From: Clostridiales bacterium | Lineage (GTDB): Bacteria > Bacillota > Clostridia > Christensenellales > Aristaeellaceae | Direction: 5' to 3' | DNA: 64,000 nucleotides | Assembly: GCA_015056365.1 (NCBI GenBank) | Contig: SVGM01000004.1 | Span: 1-64,000, forward strand | Shown: piece after piece, positions 8,492 to 16,969 of the stretch | How the letters are laid out: every line of letters begins with the position of its first letter | Numbering within the stretch: the stretch's first letter is position 1 | Program-made: the position numbers and the translations under genes | The notes under the pieces: generated by a model | Told to the model about the DNA's origin: nothing | The model's database searches: none | Seen by the model: the letters and a program-made list of their open reading frames with translations, nothing else

Positions 8492-8932
8492 TCACATTTT
8501 CCCTTCCAACACCTTGCGGGCAATAAAGGTGGCGATGAACGTCACATACAGGCCGCCAATACACAGGAAGGACGGCACCCGATAGCCCAGACTCATCAGC
8601 ACGAAAGCCAGCACCACAAATACGATCGAGGCCGCAATCATGCCTACCGTGCAAGCAGTCCGAACGATGGCAATATTGCGCTCGTCATTTCGCTCGATTT
8701 CTTCCTGCTCCAGCTTCTTCTGAGGCACCACTTTGCTGCGGATGGTATAAAAGATGGCTACACAAATAATACCGAAGCCAAAGCCGGTGAACATCCCCAG
8801 CAGGGTATTGAACGCCTGCCCCTCCGGCTGAACAATGAGAAACGTGAGCAGACCATAGGCGAAGCTCACGATGCCAAGGGCCACCATAGCCCACCCAATC
8901 CACTTGTTTCGATTTACATTCTTACAAAACAT
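8492..8932 (-). CDS. Four-helix membrane protein of unknown function
   Basis: 146 residues with four clear hydrophobic segments (about 11-33, 44-64, 90-112, 118-138) and a charged cytoplasmic loop between the second and third, with KKLEQEEIERNDERN. The NDER stretch before a membrane segment resembles DUF2178-like proteins, but I am not certain. It is the third gene of a cassette headed by a small Xre regulator and may be controlled by it. The start follows GAGGAGGAA. Confidence 0.7.
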   Translation of the reverse strand: MFCKNVNRNKWIGWAMVALGIVSFAYGLLTFLIVQPEGQAFNTLLGMFTGFGFGIICVAIFYTIRSKVVPQKKLEQEEIERNDERNIAIVRTACTVGMIAASIVFVVLAFVLMSLGYRVPSFLCIGGLYVTFIATFIARKVLEGKM

Positions 8933-8983
8933 ATCTCTTCCTCCTCATATTCTGTATAAAGATCAATTGTTCCGTCATCCATG

Positions 8984-9211
8984 TCAGATTCCGGCGCGGC
9001 GAAGAATGATCAGCAGCGCAGCGATACCCAGCGCAAACATACCCGTGCCAACGCCGCTCATCACGCCCAACAGTCTGTTGCCGTACCTGCCGTTCTGCGC
9101 GCCTTTGCGCTTAAACAGCCAGAAACCAGCCATGGCAAGCATCAGCCCAAGGATCAGCAGCAGGCATACAGCTGTGGGACCCATGCTGCGGATGGTGTCG
9201 ATCAGACTCAC
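8984..9211 (-). CDS. Small membrane protein with two helices
   Basis: 75 residues with one hydrophobic segment at each end (about 13-31 and 48-69) and a short basic loop. The start is GTG and overlaps the TGA of the Xre gene (GTGA), so the two are translationally coupled. No family recognised. Such regulator-plus-membrane cassettes are common in Bacillota, but their role is usually unknown. Confidence 0.72.
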   Translation of the reverse strand: MSLIDTIRSMGPTAVCLLLILGLMLAMAGFWLFKRKGAQNGRYGNRLLGVMSGVGTGMFALGIAALLIILRRAGI

Positions 9212-9411
9212 GCTTCTTCCTCCTCATCGATAAACATTTCTTCAACGGTTACGCCAAAGTACCTTGCCAGACGAAGCGCCAGCAAAATGCTGGGATTGTA
9301 GCGGCCATTCTCCAATGAACTGATGGTCTGGCGAGAAACCTTCATGACCTCTGCCAGTTCATCCTGTTTCATGCCGCGTGCCAGACGCAGTTCCTCCAAA
9401 CGGTTTTTCAT
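9208..9411 (-). CDS. Small Xre-family transcriptional regulator
   Basis: 67 residues, essentially only a Cro/CI helix-turn-helix: QDELAEVMKVSRQTISSLENGRYNPS is the DNA-binding part (shown as two helices). The C terminus is acidic (DEEEEA). It heads a three-gene cassette with two membrane proteins. Its promoter is flanked by repeats containing CTTTACATA, so autoregulation is likely (inference). Confidence 0.9.
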   Translation of the reverse strand: MKNRLEELRLARGMKQDELAEVMKVSRQTISSLENGRYNPSILLALRLARYFGVTVEEMFIDEEEEA

Positions 9412-9450
9412 TCGGACTCCTCTCCTCCAGCATCAAAAATGGAAAGCATG

Positions 9451-9506
9451 CTTTACATAACATATCATACCATCCATTTTACAGTATGTCAAGCACACTT
9501 TACATA
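9451..9506. repeat. Direct repeats flanking the Xre promoter, putative operator
   Basis: CTTTACATA occurs at 9451-9459 and again at 9498-9506, one on each side of the promoter, and TTTACA recurs a third time near 9478-9484. The placement over and around the promoter suits binding sites for the regulator. This is inference from position only. Confidence 0.45.
9464..9492 (-). promoter_or_regulatory. SigA-type promoter of the Xre cassette
   Basis: Read on the minus strand: TTGACA (9492-9487), a 17-base spacer and TATGAT (9469-9464). It lies about 50 bases before the regulator start. Confidence 0.8.
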
Positions 9507-9544
9507 TTTTTTGATAAACAAATCTGACTCACTGTTTTTGCCTA

Positions 9545-9582
9545 TATAAAAAGCGTTCCCCCATCGCATATGAAGGAACGCA
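9545..9582 (-). terminator. Terminator after the DUF1848 gene
   Basis: Inverted repeat GCGTTCC (9553-9559) with GGAACGC (9575-9581); on the minus strand it is followed by TTTTTATA. It ends the DUF1848 gene. Confidence 0.75.
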
Positions 9583-9607
9583 AGTGCCTGTTTCCGTAGC
9601 AAGCATA

Positions 9608-10531
9608 TCAAAAACGCTGCTGTCCATCCAGCCAGGTTTCCTGTTTTGCCTGATGAACCCGGTCGCCGGGCATGGAAGTCCCCAGCAGGAAGGGCGACGA
9701 TGGATCGTGCCTGCGCCTGTTCTGCTGCACAGTTTCTTCACTGTCGTTTGCATAGCAGTAGCGGCACAGATGGCCGCAGCTGTGGTATGCACCAATATCG
9801 CAGCTCAAGTAGCACGCGCATTCTTTGCGGGTAGGCTTGGTTTTCGGAGCATTCAATCGGGCGTGAAGCGCGGCTTCAAAGGTTGCAAGGGTCATGCATC
9901 CGCTGCAATCCACCCCGTAGGGCGAAAGTTCGTCTCCCTCGGCGCAGGCCTTCACCGTCATACCGTAGGCGCCCGCGATCTCCGCAAAGGCTTTCCCCAG
10001 ATAGAGGCGATCCTTCTGTTCCACTTCCCGGACTTCTGGGAAATTCCGTTTCACTTTTTCATAAAGATCAATGAAGCTGATAACGCAGGTATTGGTGGCA
10101 CCCCGGAGCGTTCTGGCCATGGTTTCAAAATCGCGCAAATGCCGCTGCACGGTGTACGTATCCGTAAGCAAAACAGGATCGTAACGCCAGCAGACGGACT
10201 CCTTTCCCAACCGATCGGAAAGTGCCCAAAAATCCTCCATGACCTTTTCCTTGGGCGGCACATTGGGCTCCATATCCCTGCCATAGGGCGTGATGGTTAC
10301 AAACCAGTACTGGCCGTAAGATGACAGCCTGTCCAGATGCGGCAGCATGGGCGCAGGATTCTTGGTACAGAACACCAGCAGATCCACCACCTCCGGCGAC
10401 AGCAGATAACAGGTCACCGCAGATGGATCATATGGATTGCGCACCAGAACAAAGCCTTCTTCCAGACGCTTCAGGAACCAGGGAGTATAAAAGGCGGGGA
10501 TGTCGGTGCGCATACCGGTATGAATGATCAT
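9608..10531 (-). CDS. DUF1848 family protein, cysteine-rich C terminus
   Basis: 307 residues of the uncharacterised DUF1848 family. The N-terminal part contains DIPAFY and LVFCTKNPAPMLPHL; the C-terminal part holds eight cysteines in short pairs (DCSGC, ECAC, SCD, SCGHLCRYC), which looks like an iron-sulfur or zinc site and recalls radical-SAM-like proteins. No biochemical function is established to my knowledge. It follows the SGNH hydrolase gene with five bases between, so the two are co-transcribed. Confidence 0.83.
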   Translation of the reverse strand: MIIHTGMRTDIPAFYTPWFLKRLEEGFVLVRNPYDPSAVTCYLLSPEVVDLLVFCTKNPAPMLPHLDRLSSYGQYWFVTITPYGRDMEPNVPPKEKVMEDFWALSDRLGKESVCWRYDPVLLTDTYTVQRHLRDFETMARTLRGATNTCVISFIDLYEKVKRNFPEVREVEQKDRLYLGKAFAEIAGAYGMTVKACAEGDELSPYGVDCSGCMTLATFEAALHARLNAPKTKPTRKECACYLSCDIGAYHSCGHLCRYCYANDSEETVQQNRRRHDPSSPFLLGTSMPGDRVHQAKQETWLDGQQRF

Positions 10532-10536
10532 GCTGA

Positions 10537-11583
10537 TTAATCCTTTGCAACCAGCGAACGCAGATAATCCGCCAGCATATGTCCAACCCGCTGATTATAG
10601 GCTGCGTTGGGGTGCTGACGCGCGCCATAATCTGCCTCGGTGTAATCCGGCATCACAAAGAAACTCACGTCCCTGATGCCTTCTGCCAGGCAGCGGTTCA
10701 CCGCATTGATTCCAATCTGCGGCAGCCGATCGGAAGACGGCAGGATCCAGACGATCTTGGCCTGAGGGTTGCATTCCCGGATGGTTTTGATAAAATCAGC
10801 CACCTTCCCGGTAAGCACCGGCAAAAGCTCCTCGACCCGTTCCGCACGGCGCATGGCGCCGATGTCGTTGGTCAGGAGGCGTACGCACACCACGTCCGCT
10901 TTCCAGGAGGTAAAATCATAGGCTTTCTGACAGCCGCGCTTTTCTGCTGCTTCGCCTTTCAGGACGCCGGCGATCTGGCGGTACCCATCCGCCATGTTGC
11001 CTTCGGTCTTTAACTCCCAATCCCAGCTGACGCCGTAGCCGCTCTGGGAAAGCACGCGGCGCTCCGCTCCCAGTTCCTGTGCGGCATAATGGGTATAGTT
11101 GGCGCAGGCGGAGAACCAGATGGAGATCCACTCGTCGTTGTCTTTGGGCGCAAGCGAACCCTCGGCGCTGGTCAGGCTGTCGCCGACAAATTCAATGCGC
11201 AGCTTGGGCTGCGGAAGTTCTAGCAGTTCTCCGTCATAACGGATCCCATGCAGGATCACCGTTGCTTCCGGAGAAGCAGGCATCGGCTGGGTCTCTTTCA
11301 TCAGCGTAACGATGCGGGAGGTTTCGGCGCTCATTCCGCATACCAGGGGATACCAGTGCCGGCCCTGCTGCACGGGAAAGCGGGCAATGGGATAGCCTTC
11401 CACGGTGGCACAGACCCACATATCAGGCTGCTGTACCGGCGCTTCCAGTTCGGCCCAAAGCTGCGTTCCCTTCAGATTGACCATGAAACCGCTGCCCGTC
11501 CAATCCAGGCACACCGGTTCCTGTTCCAGATCCATACGGCCAAGCAAACGTACATTGGGTGCTTTCACACTGCTTTCGATCAT
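10537..11583 (-). CDS. SGNH/GDSL hydrolase, CE2-like carbohydrate esterase
   Basis: 348 residues with no signal peptide. An N-terminal beta domain (about 1-130) precedes an SGNH hydrolase domain with the nucleophile in FVGDSLTSAEG, a block resembling GTND (LLTNDIGA) and a distal Asp-His site in DYGARQHPNAAYN. This two-domain layout resembles carbohydrate esterase family 2, which removes acetyl groups from sugars. It is first in an operon with the DUF1848 gene. Confidence 0.8.
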   Translation of the reverse strand: MIESSVKAPNVRLLGRMDLEQEPVCLDWTGSGFMVNLKGTQLWAELEAPVQQPDMWVCATVEGYPIARFPVQQGRHWYPLVCGMSAETSRIVTLMKETQPMPASPEATVILHGIRYDGELLELPQPKLRIEFVGDSLTSAEGSLAPKDNDEWISIWFSACANYTHYAAQELGAERRVLSQSGYGVSWDWELKTEGNMADGYRQIAGVLKGEAAEKRGCQKAYDFTSWKADVVCVRLLTNDIGAMRRAERVEELLPVLTGKVADFIKTIRECNPQAKIVWILPSSDRLPQIGINAVNRCLAEGIRDVSFFVMPDYTEADYGARQHPNAAYNQRVGHMLADYLRSLVAKD

Positions 11584-11619
11584 TTTACTGTCTCCTGTTC
11601 ATGATGATAGGTTACCGTC

Positions 11620-11648
11620 ATCATATCATGCGCTAAAACAATCGTCAA
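11620..11648 (-). promoter_or_regulatory. SigA-type promoter of the SGNH hydrolase operon
   Basis: On the minus strand: TTGACG (11648-11643), a 17-base spacer and TATGAT (11625-11620), about 37 bases before the start codon. It is divergent from the flavodoxin promoter at 11700. Confidence 0.75.
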
Positions 11649-11699
11649 TGAAGGCAAAAGGTTTCCGGGGCAAAAATCATCGCGGCGGCAAAGGTTTAT

Positions 11700-11728
11700 T
11701 TGACCCTCGTCCAGGTATGCTGTATAAT
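11700..11728 (+). promoter_or_regulatory. SigA-type promoter of the flavodoxin-rfk-ecf operon
   Basis: TTGACC (11700-11705), a 17-base spacer and a consensus TATAAT (11723-11728), about 36 bases before the flavodoxin start. Confidence 0.85.
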
Positions 11729-11764
11729 AGATTGGTTAGAATTTCATGTAGAGGAGCTGGATGG

Positions 11765-12268
11765 ATGAACGTTTTGATTGGATTTGCCAGCAAAACGGGC
11801 ACGACGGAAAAAGCTGCCCGGATGCTGTACCAGCAGCTGACCGATATAGGCTGGCAAACCACCGTGGCCGATCTCAGCAAAGAAAACCCCAGTCCGGCCT
11901 GTTATGACCTAGTCATCACTGGCTCGCCTGTGCGCTGCGGGATGATCCACAAAGCCATCAAGGGCTGGCTCAGCGCCAATGAAAGCGAGCTGCTGACCAA
12001 ACCCTTTGCCCTGTTTTTGTGCCGTTGTATGCAAAATGACCCTGTGAATGCGCTGGCTGCTCAGGTATCCGAAAAGTTGCTGAATCATGCTTCCAAAATC
12101 GACGACATGGGCGGAGAAATGGATCTGGCCAAGCAGAAAGGCTTTGACCGATTCATGGTGAAAATGATCAGCAAGATGCCGCAGGCTGCACAGATGCACA
12201 TCAGCGGTGTGGAACCGGAGCGGGTCGCCGCCTTTGCCCAGGCGCTCAAGGAGACTGTACAAGCATGA
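11765..12268 (+). CDS. Flavodoxin-domain protein (HemG-like)
   Basis: 167 residues with a flavodoxin fold; the FMN phosphate-binding loop is FASKTGTTEKAA, and TGSPVRCGMIHK fits the 50s loop. It resembles the HemG-type flavodoxins that in some bacteria oxidise protoporphyrinogen, though no heme genes are near. GAGGAG lies 8 bases before ATG 11765, which makes the upstream in-frame extension unlikely. Its stop overlaps the start of the riboflavin kinase gene (ATGA), which makes the cofactor, FMN, and its user neighbours. Confidence 0.85.
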   Translation: MNVLIGFASKTGTTEKAARMLYQQLTDIGWQTTVADLSKENPSPACYDLVITGSPVRCGMIHKAIKGWLSANESELLTKPFALFLCRCMQNDPVNALAAQVSEKLLNHASKIDDMGGEMDLAKQKGFDRFMVKMISKMPQAAQMHISGVEPERVAAFAQALKETVQA

Positions 12269-12672
12269 TTTCTCTTCCCTTTACCCTGTTAGGGACCGTG
12301 GTCCGTGGTAAGCAGCTGGGCACCCAATTGGGCTTTCCCACCGCCAACATTCGCTATGACGCCCAGCTTGCGCAGTGGCCCAGAGAGGGCGTATATGTGG
12401 GGCTGGCGCAACCAGAGGATGAGCCGCAAGAATACCTGTGCATCCTCAATCAGGGAAAGCATCCCACCACTCCCGAGGGCATTCCTACTGTGGAAGCCCA
12501 CCTGCTGGCTTACTCTGGTCAGGCGCTGTATGATCGTAAACTGCGCCTCACCTACCTTCATTTTCTGCGTCCCGAGCAAACCTTTGACACGCTGGACGAC
12601 CTGAAAGCACAGCTTGCCGATGACCGGCAGGCAGCGCTTCTCTGGGCCAGCCAGCACAATGTAAGGAGTTGA
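12265..12672 (+). CDS. Stand-alone riboflavin kinase
   Basis: 135 residues forming only the riboflavin kinase domain normally found at the C terminus of bacterial RibF. Visible: G-KQLGTQLGFPTAN (ATP/Mg site), GVYVGLA, ILNQGKHPT, TVEAHLL, and FLRPEQTFDTLDDL near the end. It converts riboflavin and ATP to FMN. It is translationally coupled to a flavodoxin and lies upstream of an ECF vitamin transporter module. The RibF homologue of this genome at 61.0-61.8 kb seems to lack this activity, so this gene probably supplies it. Confidence 0.85.
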   Translation: MISLPFTLLGTVVRGKQLGTQLGFPTANIRYDAQLAQWPREGVYVGLAQPEDEPQEYLCILNQGKHPTTPEGIPTVEAHLLAYSGQALYDRKLRLTYLHFLRPEQTFDTLDDLKAQLADDRQAALLWASQHNVRS

Positions 12673-12676
12673 TCCT

Positions 12677-13543
12677 ATGGAACAACAGCAGGCAACGCCT
12701 ATCGTACTGGATCAGGCGTGCTATCAATACGATGAGCAGGATGAAACCCTTGCCGTCGATCATGTGACCCTTTCTGTGGAAAAGGGCAGTTTTGTGGCAG
12801 TGCTTGGACATAACGGCTCCGGTAAAAGCACCATGGCCAAGCTGATGAATGCGATCTACCTGCCCACGGAGGGCAAGGTCATGGTCTGCGGCATGGATAC
12901 GACCTCCGAAGAGGACGTCTGGAGCATCCGTAAGCATGCGGGAATGGTATTCCAGAATCCGGACAACCAGATCGTTGCCAATGTGGTGCGGGAGGACGTA
13001 GCCTTCGGTCTTGAGAACCTGGGCGTTCCCCGGGAGGAAATGCTGCCCCGCATTGACGAGGCGCTCAGCGCTGTCCGCATGACCGAAAGAGCGGACTCCG
13101 CCCCTCATATGCTTTCCGGCGGACAGAAGCAGCGCGTAGCCATCGCCGGCGTGCTGGCCATGCAGCCTGACGTCATGATTATGGACGAGGCCACCGCAAT
13201 GCTGGATCCTTCCGGACGCAAGGACGTACTGGCCACGGTGCACCGGCTGAATAAAGAAAGTGGAATGACTGTGGTGTGGATCACCCACTACATGGAAGAA
13301 GCCGCCACCGCCGACCGAGTGGTGGTGCTGGACAGCGGCAAAGCTGTGATGGACGGTACGCCCGCACAGGTTTTCTCCCGCGTGGAGGAGATCAAGGCGT
13401 TGGGCCTCGACGTGCCTCCCATGGCCGAGCTTGCGCTTCGGTTGCGCAATGCCGGTCTTCCCCTTGAGGAAAACATTCTCACCGTTACGGATATGGTAAA
13501 GGAGCTGAAGAAGACGCTATGCCCATCCAAATCGAGCACCTGA
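12677..13543 (+). CDS. ecfA1: ECF transporter ATPase EcfA1
   Basis: The first of two ATPases of an energy-coupling factor transporter, shared among several vitamin-binding S components. Walker A is GHNGSGKST, the signature LSGGQKQR, and Walker B IMDEATAMLDP. A Q-loop FQNPDNQIV is also typical. 288 residues is normal. It overlaps ecfA2 by 25 bases. No S component is encoded in the window, so this is the shared group II module. Confidence 0.95.
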   Translation: MEQQQATPIVLDQACYQYDEQDETLAVDHVTLSVEKGSFVAVLGHNGSGKSTMAKLMNAIYLPTEGKVMVCGMDTTSEEDVWSIRKHAGMVFQNPDNQIVANVVREDVAFGLENLGVPREEMLPRIDEALSAVRMTERADSAPHMLSGGQKQRVAIAGVLAMQPDVMIMDEATAMLDPSGRKDVLATVHRLNKESGMTVVWITHYMEEAATADRVVVLDSGKAVMDGTPAQVFSRVEEIKALGLDVPPMAELALRLRNAGLPLEENILTVTDMVKELKKTLCPSKSST

Positions 13544-14397
13544 CGCATACCTATATGCCGGGAAGCCCCTTTTCCGCCGTGGCGCTGAACGACATCAGCC
13601 TGACCATTGAAGACGGCGAGCTAATCGGTCTCCTTGGCCATACCGGCTCCGGTAAAACCACCCTTGTGCAGCATCTCAACGGCCTGATCAAGCCCACGCA
13701 GGGCCGGGTCATTGTGGACGGGCTGGATATTTCCCAGAAGGGCACCAGCCTGCTTGACGTGCGCAAAAAAGTAGGCCTGGTCTTCCAATATCCTGAATAT
13801 CAGCTGTTCGAGGAAACCGTAGCCAAGGATATTGCCTTTGGTCCAAAAAATCTGGGCCTTTCCCAGGAGGAGATCGACCAGCGGGTACGCACCGCCATGG
13901 AAAAAGTAGGCCTTGACTACGAAGAGGTCGCTCAGCGCTCTCCTTTTGAGCTCAGTGGCGGTCAGATGCGCCGAGTTGCCATTGCCGGCGTACTGGCCAT
14001 GCAGCCCAAGGTATTGGTACTGGACGAGCCCACCGCAGGACTGGATCCTGCCGGGCGGCGCAGCATCCTTGATATGATCCGCCAGCTGCACGCGGCCGGA
14101 GGCCTGACGGTGATCATGGTCAGCCACAGCATGGACGATATTTCCACCCTTGCCACCCGACTGATCGTCATGAGCAAAGGACAGGTGGCGCTTACCGGAA
14201 CGCCCCGGGAAGTGTTCCAGCATCGCCAGCAGCTCAGTGAGATCGGTCTGGGCGTGCCTCAGGCGGCTGAACTTGCACATGCGCTTAGGGAAGCAGGCCT
14301 TGATCTGCCTGAAGATATTTACACTGCCGAGGAAGCCTTTGAAGCCATCCTGCAGCTGGCTGGAATCACGAGTAAAGGGGAGGCTGGCGTATGCTGA
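13519..14397 (+). CDS. ecfA2: ECF transporter ATPase EcfA2
   Basis: The second ATPase of the heterodimer: Walker A GHTGSGKTT, signature LSGGQMRR, Walker B VLDEPTAGLDP, Q-loop FQYPEYQLF. 292 residues. It starts inside the end of ecfA1 and overlaps the start of ecfT by seven bases, so the subunits are made together. Confidence 0.95.
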   Translation: MPIQIEHLTHTYMPGSPFSAVALNDISLTIEDGELIGLLGHTGSGKTTLVQHLNGLIKPTQGRVIVDGLDISQKGTSLLDVRKKVGLVFQYPEYQLFEETVAKDIAFGPKNLGLSQEEIDQRVRTAMEKVGLDYEEVAQRSPFELSGGQMRRVAIAGVLAMQPKVLVLDEPTAGLDPAGRRSILDMIRQLHAAGGLTVIMVSHSMDDISTLATRLIVMSKGQVALTGTPREVFQHRQQLSEIGLGVPQAAELAHALREAGLDLPEDIYTAEEAFEAILQLAGITSKGEAGVC

Positions 14398-15197
14398 GAG
14401 ACATCACCCTCGGGCAGTATATGCCCGGCAACACTGTGGTGCACCGGCTGGATCCCCGCACCAAGATTCTATTGACTGTCGTATACATCGCCATGATCTT
14501 CTGCGTTACCAGTCCTGTATGGTACGTAATTCCGCTGCTGTATTTGGCGCTGTGCGCGAAACTGGCGGGCATCTCCCTCAAGCAGTTGCTCAAAGCCGTT
14601 AAGCCGCTTCGCTTTCTGCTGATCCTCACCTTCTTGCTCAACCTGTTCTTCTCCACCGGTACCACCATCCTGATTCATTGGGGCTTTTTCAAGATCACCA
14701 AAGAAGGGCTGATGACGGCCATCCACTTCAGCATGCGTCTGATCTTCCTGGTGGCGGGCACGTCCGTCCTGACGTTGACCACCTCCCCCATCGCGCTTTG
14801 CGACGGCATCGAAGTGCTGTTCAAGCCCCTGAGCAAGATCGGTTTCCCTGCCCACGAACTGGCCATGATGATGACCATCGCCCTTCGCTTTATCCCCACC
14901 CTGATCGAAGAGGCGGATAAGATCATGAAGGCGCAGATGGCTCGCGGCGCTGATTTCGAAAGCGGAAATCTGCTCAAGCGCGCCAAGGCCATGGTACCGC
15001 TGCTAGTGCCGCTATTTGTCAGCGCGTTCCGCCGCGCAGGCGAACTGGCCATGGCCATGGAAGCCCGCTGTTATCACGGCGGCGAAGGACGTACCCGGAT
15101 GCGGGTGCTCCGTTTCACCATGAACGACGCTTATGCGGCGCTGGTTACCATAGCTGCTTTGCTTCTGACCATCTTCTGCGGGATGTGGCTGAAATGA
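14391..15197 (+). CDS. ecfT: ECF transporter transmembrane subunit EcfT
   Basis: 268 residues with several membrane segments. The two coupling helices that bind the ATPases carry the family's Ala-Arg-Gly signatures: MARGADFE and AMEARCYHGGEGRT. It joins EcfA1 and EcfA2 to exchangeable S components. The stop overlaps the truA start (ATGA). Confidence 0.94.
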   Translation: MLRDITLGQYMPGNTVVHRLDPRTKILLTVVYIAMIFCVTSPVWYVIPLLYLALCAKLAGISLKQLLKAVKPLRFLLILTFLLNLFFSTGTTILIHWGFFKITKEGLMTAIHFSMRLIFLVAGTSVLTLTTSPIALCDGIEVLFKPLSKIGFPAHELAMMMTIALRFIPTLIEEADKIMKAQMARGADFESGNLLKRAKAMVPLLVPLFVSAFRRAGELAMAMEARCYHGGEGRTRMRVLRFTMNDAYAALVTIAALLLTIFCGMWLK

Positions 15198-16009
15198 CCG
15201 AATTACCCCCCATTATCAAACCCGACCCTAAGCCAGGTACGCACCGCGTGCTGATCCGCGTCAGCTACGATGGCACCGCCTATGCAGGCTGGCAGCGGCA
15301 GCAAAATGCGCTGGCTGTCCAGCAGGTGCTGGAGGAAGCCCTGAGCAAACTAACGGGCGAAACCATCACCGTGACCGGTTCCAGCCGTACTGATGCCGGC
15401 GTTCATGCCCTGGGTCAGTGCGTGCATTTCGACACCTGCAGCAGGATCCCGGCTGATAAATATCCTTTTGCCCTCAACACCTGTCTCCCGGCAGATATCC
15501 GTGTGCTGGCAGGAATGGATATTTCTTCACAGTTTCATGCAAGATTTGATGCAAAAGGGAAATCCTATACCTATCGCATTCACAACGCGCCCCATGCCAG
15601 TGCTTTGATGCGTAATTTCAGTGCGCACGTTCCGCAGAATCTGGATGTTTCCCTGATGCAGCAAAGCCTCCCCTGCCTCATCGGCACCCACGATTTTGCC
15701 GCATTTCAGGCAGCAGGTGGTACCGCGAAGACTACCATTCGCACGCTGGAAAGTATTCAGTTGCTTCAGAATGGTCCGGAGCTAACGCTCATGGTTCGCG
15801 GCAACGCGTTCCTGTATAACATGGTACGGATCATTGCCGGAACTGCACTGGATATCGGCATGGGCCGCATTCCGCCGGAAGCCTTCCAAAAAGCCCTGGA
15901 TACAGGCGATCGTCTTGCGCTGGGCATCACCGCTCCTGCCTGCGGACTGGAACTGACGCAGGTGTACTATCAGCATCCGTCTGTTGGACAAAATCTGTTC
16001 GCTGAATAA
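15194..16009 (+). CDS. truA: tRNA pseudouridine synthase A
   Basis: Makes pseudouridine at positions 38-40 of the tRNA anticodon arm. The catalytic Asp is in SSRTDAGVHALGQ; GTHDFAAFQ and the C-terminal RGNAFLYNMVRIIAGT are family hallmarks. The ATG at 15194 overlaps the ecfT stop; a GTG nine bases upstream is also in frame. The ecfA1-ecfA2-ecfT-truA order is usual in Bacillota. Confidence 0.94.
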   Translation: MTELPPIIKPDPKPGTHRVLIRVSYDGTAYAGWQRQQNALAVQQVLEEALSKLTGETITVTGSSRTDAGVHALGQCVHFDTCSRIPADKYPFALNTCLPADIRVLAGMDISSQFHARFDAKGKSYTYRIHNAPHASALMRNFSAHVPQNLDVSLMQQSLPCLIGTHDFAAFQAAGGTAKTTIRTLESIQLLQNGPELTLMVRGNAFLYNMVRIIAGTALDIGMGRIPPEAFQKALDTGDRLALGITAPACGLELTQVYYQHPSVGQNLFAE

Positions 16010-16044
16010 GATTTACCGATCATCATTGACAAAGGAGGCGTTCC

Positions 16045-16932
16045 ATGTCCGACTACATCCTCAGTTGCTGTTCCACAGCCGACTTGACCCGTGAGCACTT
16101 CGAGACCCGTGACATCCATTACATCTGCTTCCACTACGAACTGGATGGTAAGCAATACCTGGACGATCTTGGCCAGACAATGCCCTTTGATCAGTTTTAT
16201 TCAGCTATGGCCAATGGTGCTGAAACCCGCACTTCCCAGATCAACCCCGGCGAATTTGTGGACTACTTCACGCCCTTTTTGGAGCAGGGAAAGGACATTT
16301 TGCACGTCTGCCTGTCCTCCGGCATTTCCGGCGTGTTTAACTCCGCAGAGCTAGCCCGTAAAGAACTTTCTGAAAAATACCCCGAGCGAAAGATCTATGT
16401 GGTGGACTCCCTGGGTGCTTCCTCCGGTTATGGCTTGCTGATGGATCGTCTGGCTGACCTGCGCGACAGTGGAATGGGCCTGGACGAACTTTGTCAATGG
16501 ATGGAAGACAACAAGTTGAATATGCATCTGTGGTTTTTCTCCACCGACCTGACGTTTTTTGTCAAGGGCGGTCGTGTTTCCAAAGCGTCCGGTTTCGTTG
16601 GTAATGTACTGCACATCTGCCCGCTTCTGAATGTGGACTACAAAGGCAAACTGATTCCACGTTTTAAGATCCGAGGCCGAAATAAGGTCATCCACGAGAT
16701 CGTAAAAAAAATGGAAGAGAACGCACAGGACGGACTGGCCTACAACGGCAAGTGCTATATCTCTCACTCAGCCTGCCTTGAGGATGCCCAAGCAGTTGCC
16801 CGTTTGATTGAAGAACGGTTCCCCAATCTCAACGGAAAGGTAGAGATTTACAGCGTGGGTACCACCATTGGCAGCCACACCGGTCCCGGAACAGTGGCGC
16901 TGTTCTTCTGGGGCAGCAAACGTACTAACTAA
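16045..16932 (+). CDS. DegV family fatty-acid-binding protein
   Basis: 295 residues of the DegV family, whose members bind a fatty acid and in some species present it to a fatty acid kinase (FakB role). SSGISGVFNSA and the region TFFVKGGRVSKASGFVGN match the lipid-binding site. No FakA kinase gene is in the window. Spacing of 35 bases from truA, with AAAGGAGG before the start. Confidence 0.9.
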   Translation: MSDYILSCCSTADLTREHFETRDIHYICFHYELDGKQYLDDLGQTMPFDQFYSAMANGAETRTSQINPGEFVDYFTPFLEQGKDILHVCLSSGISGVFNSAELARKELSEKYPERKIYVVDSLGASSGYGLLMDRLADLRDSGMGLDELCQWMEDNKLNMHLWFFSTDLTFFVKGGRVSKASGFVGNVLHICPLLNVDYKGKLIPRFKIRGRNKVIHEIVKKMEENAQDGLAYNGKCYISHSACLEDAQAVARLIEERFPNLNGKVEIYSVGTTIGSHTGPGTVALFFWGSKRTN

Positions 16933-16969
16933 ACCCTTTGACGATCTACAAAAGGAGGGGCATTGGCGA

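Noticed and set aside
11405-11764. 120-residue N-terminal extension of the flavodoxin
   Set aside because: It overlaps the divergent hydrolase gene and both promoters, and has no domain; the ribosome binding site supports ATG 11765.
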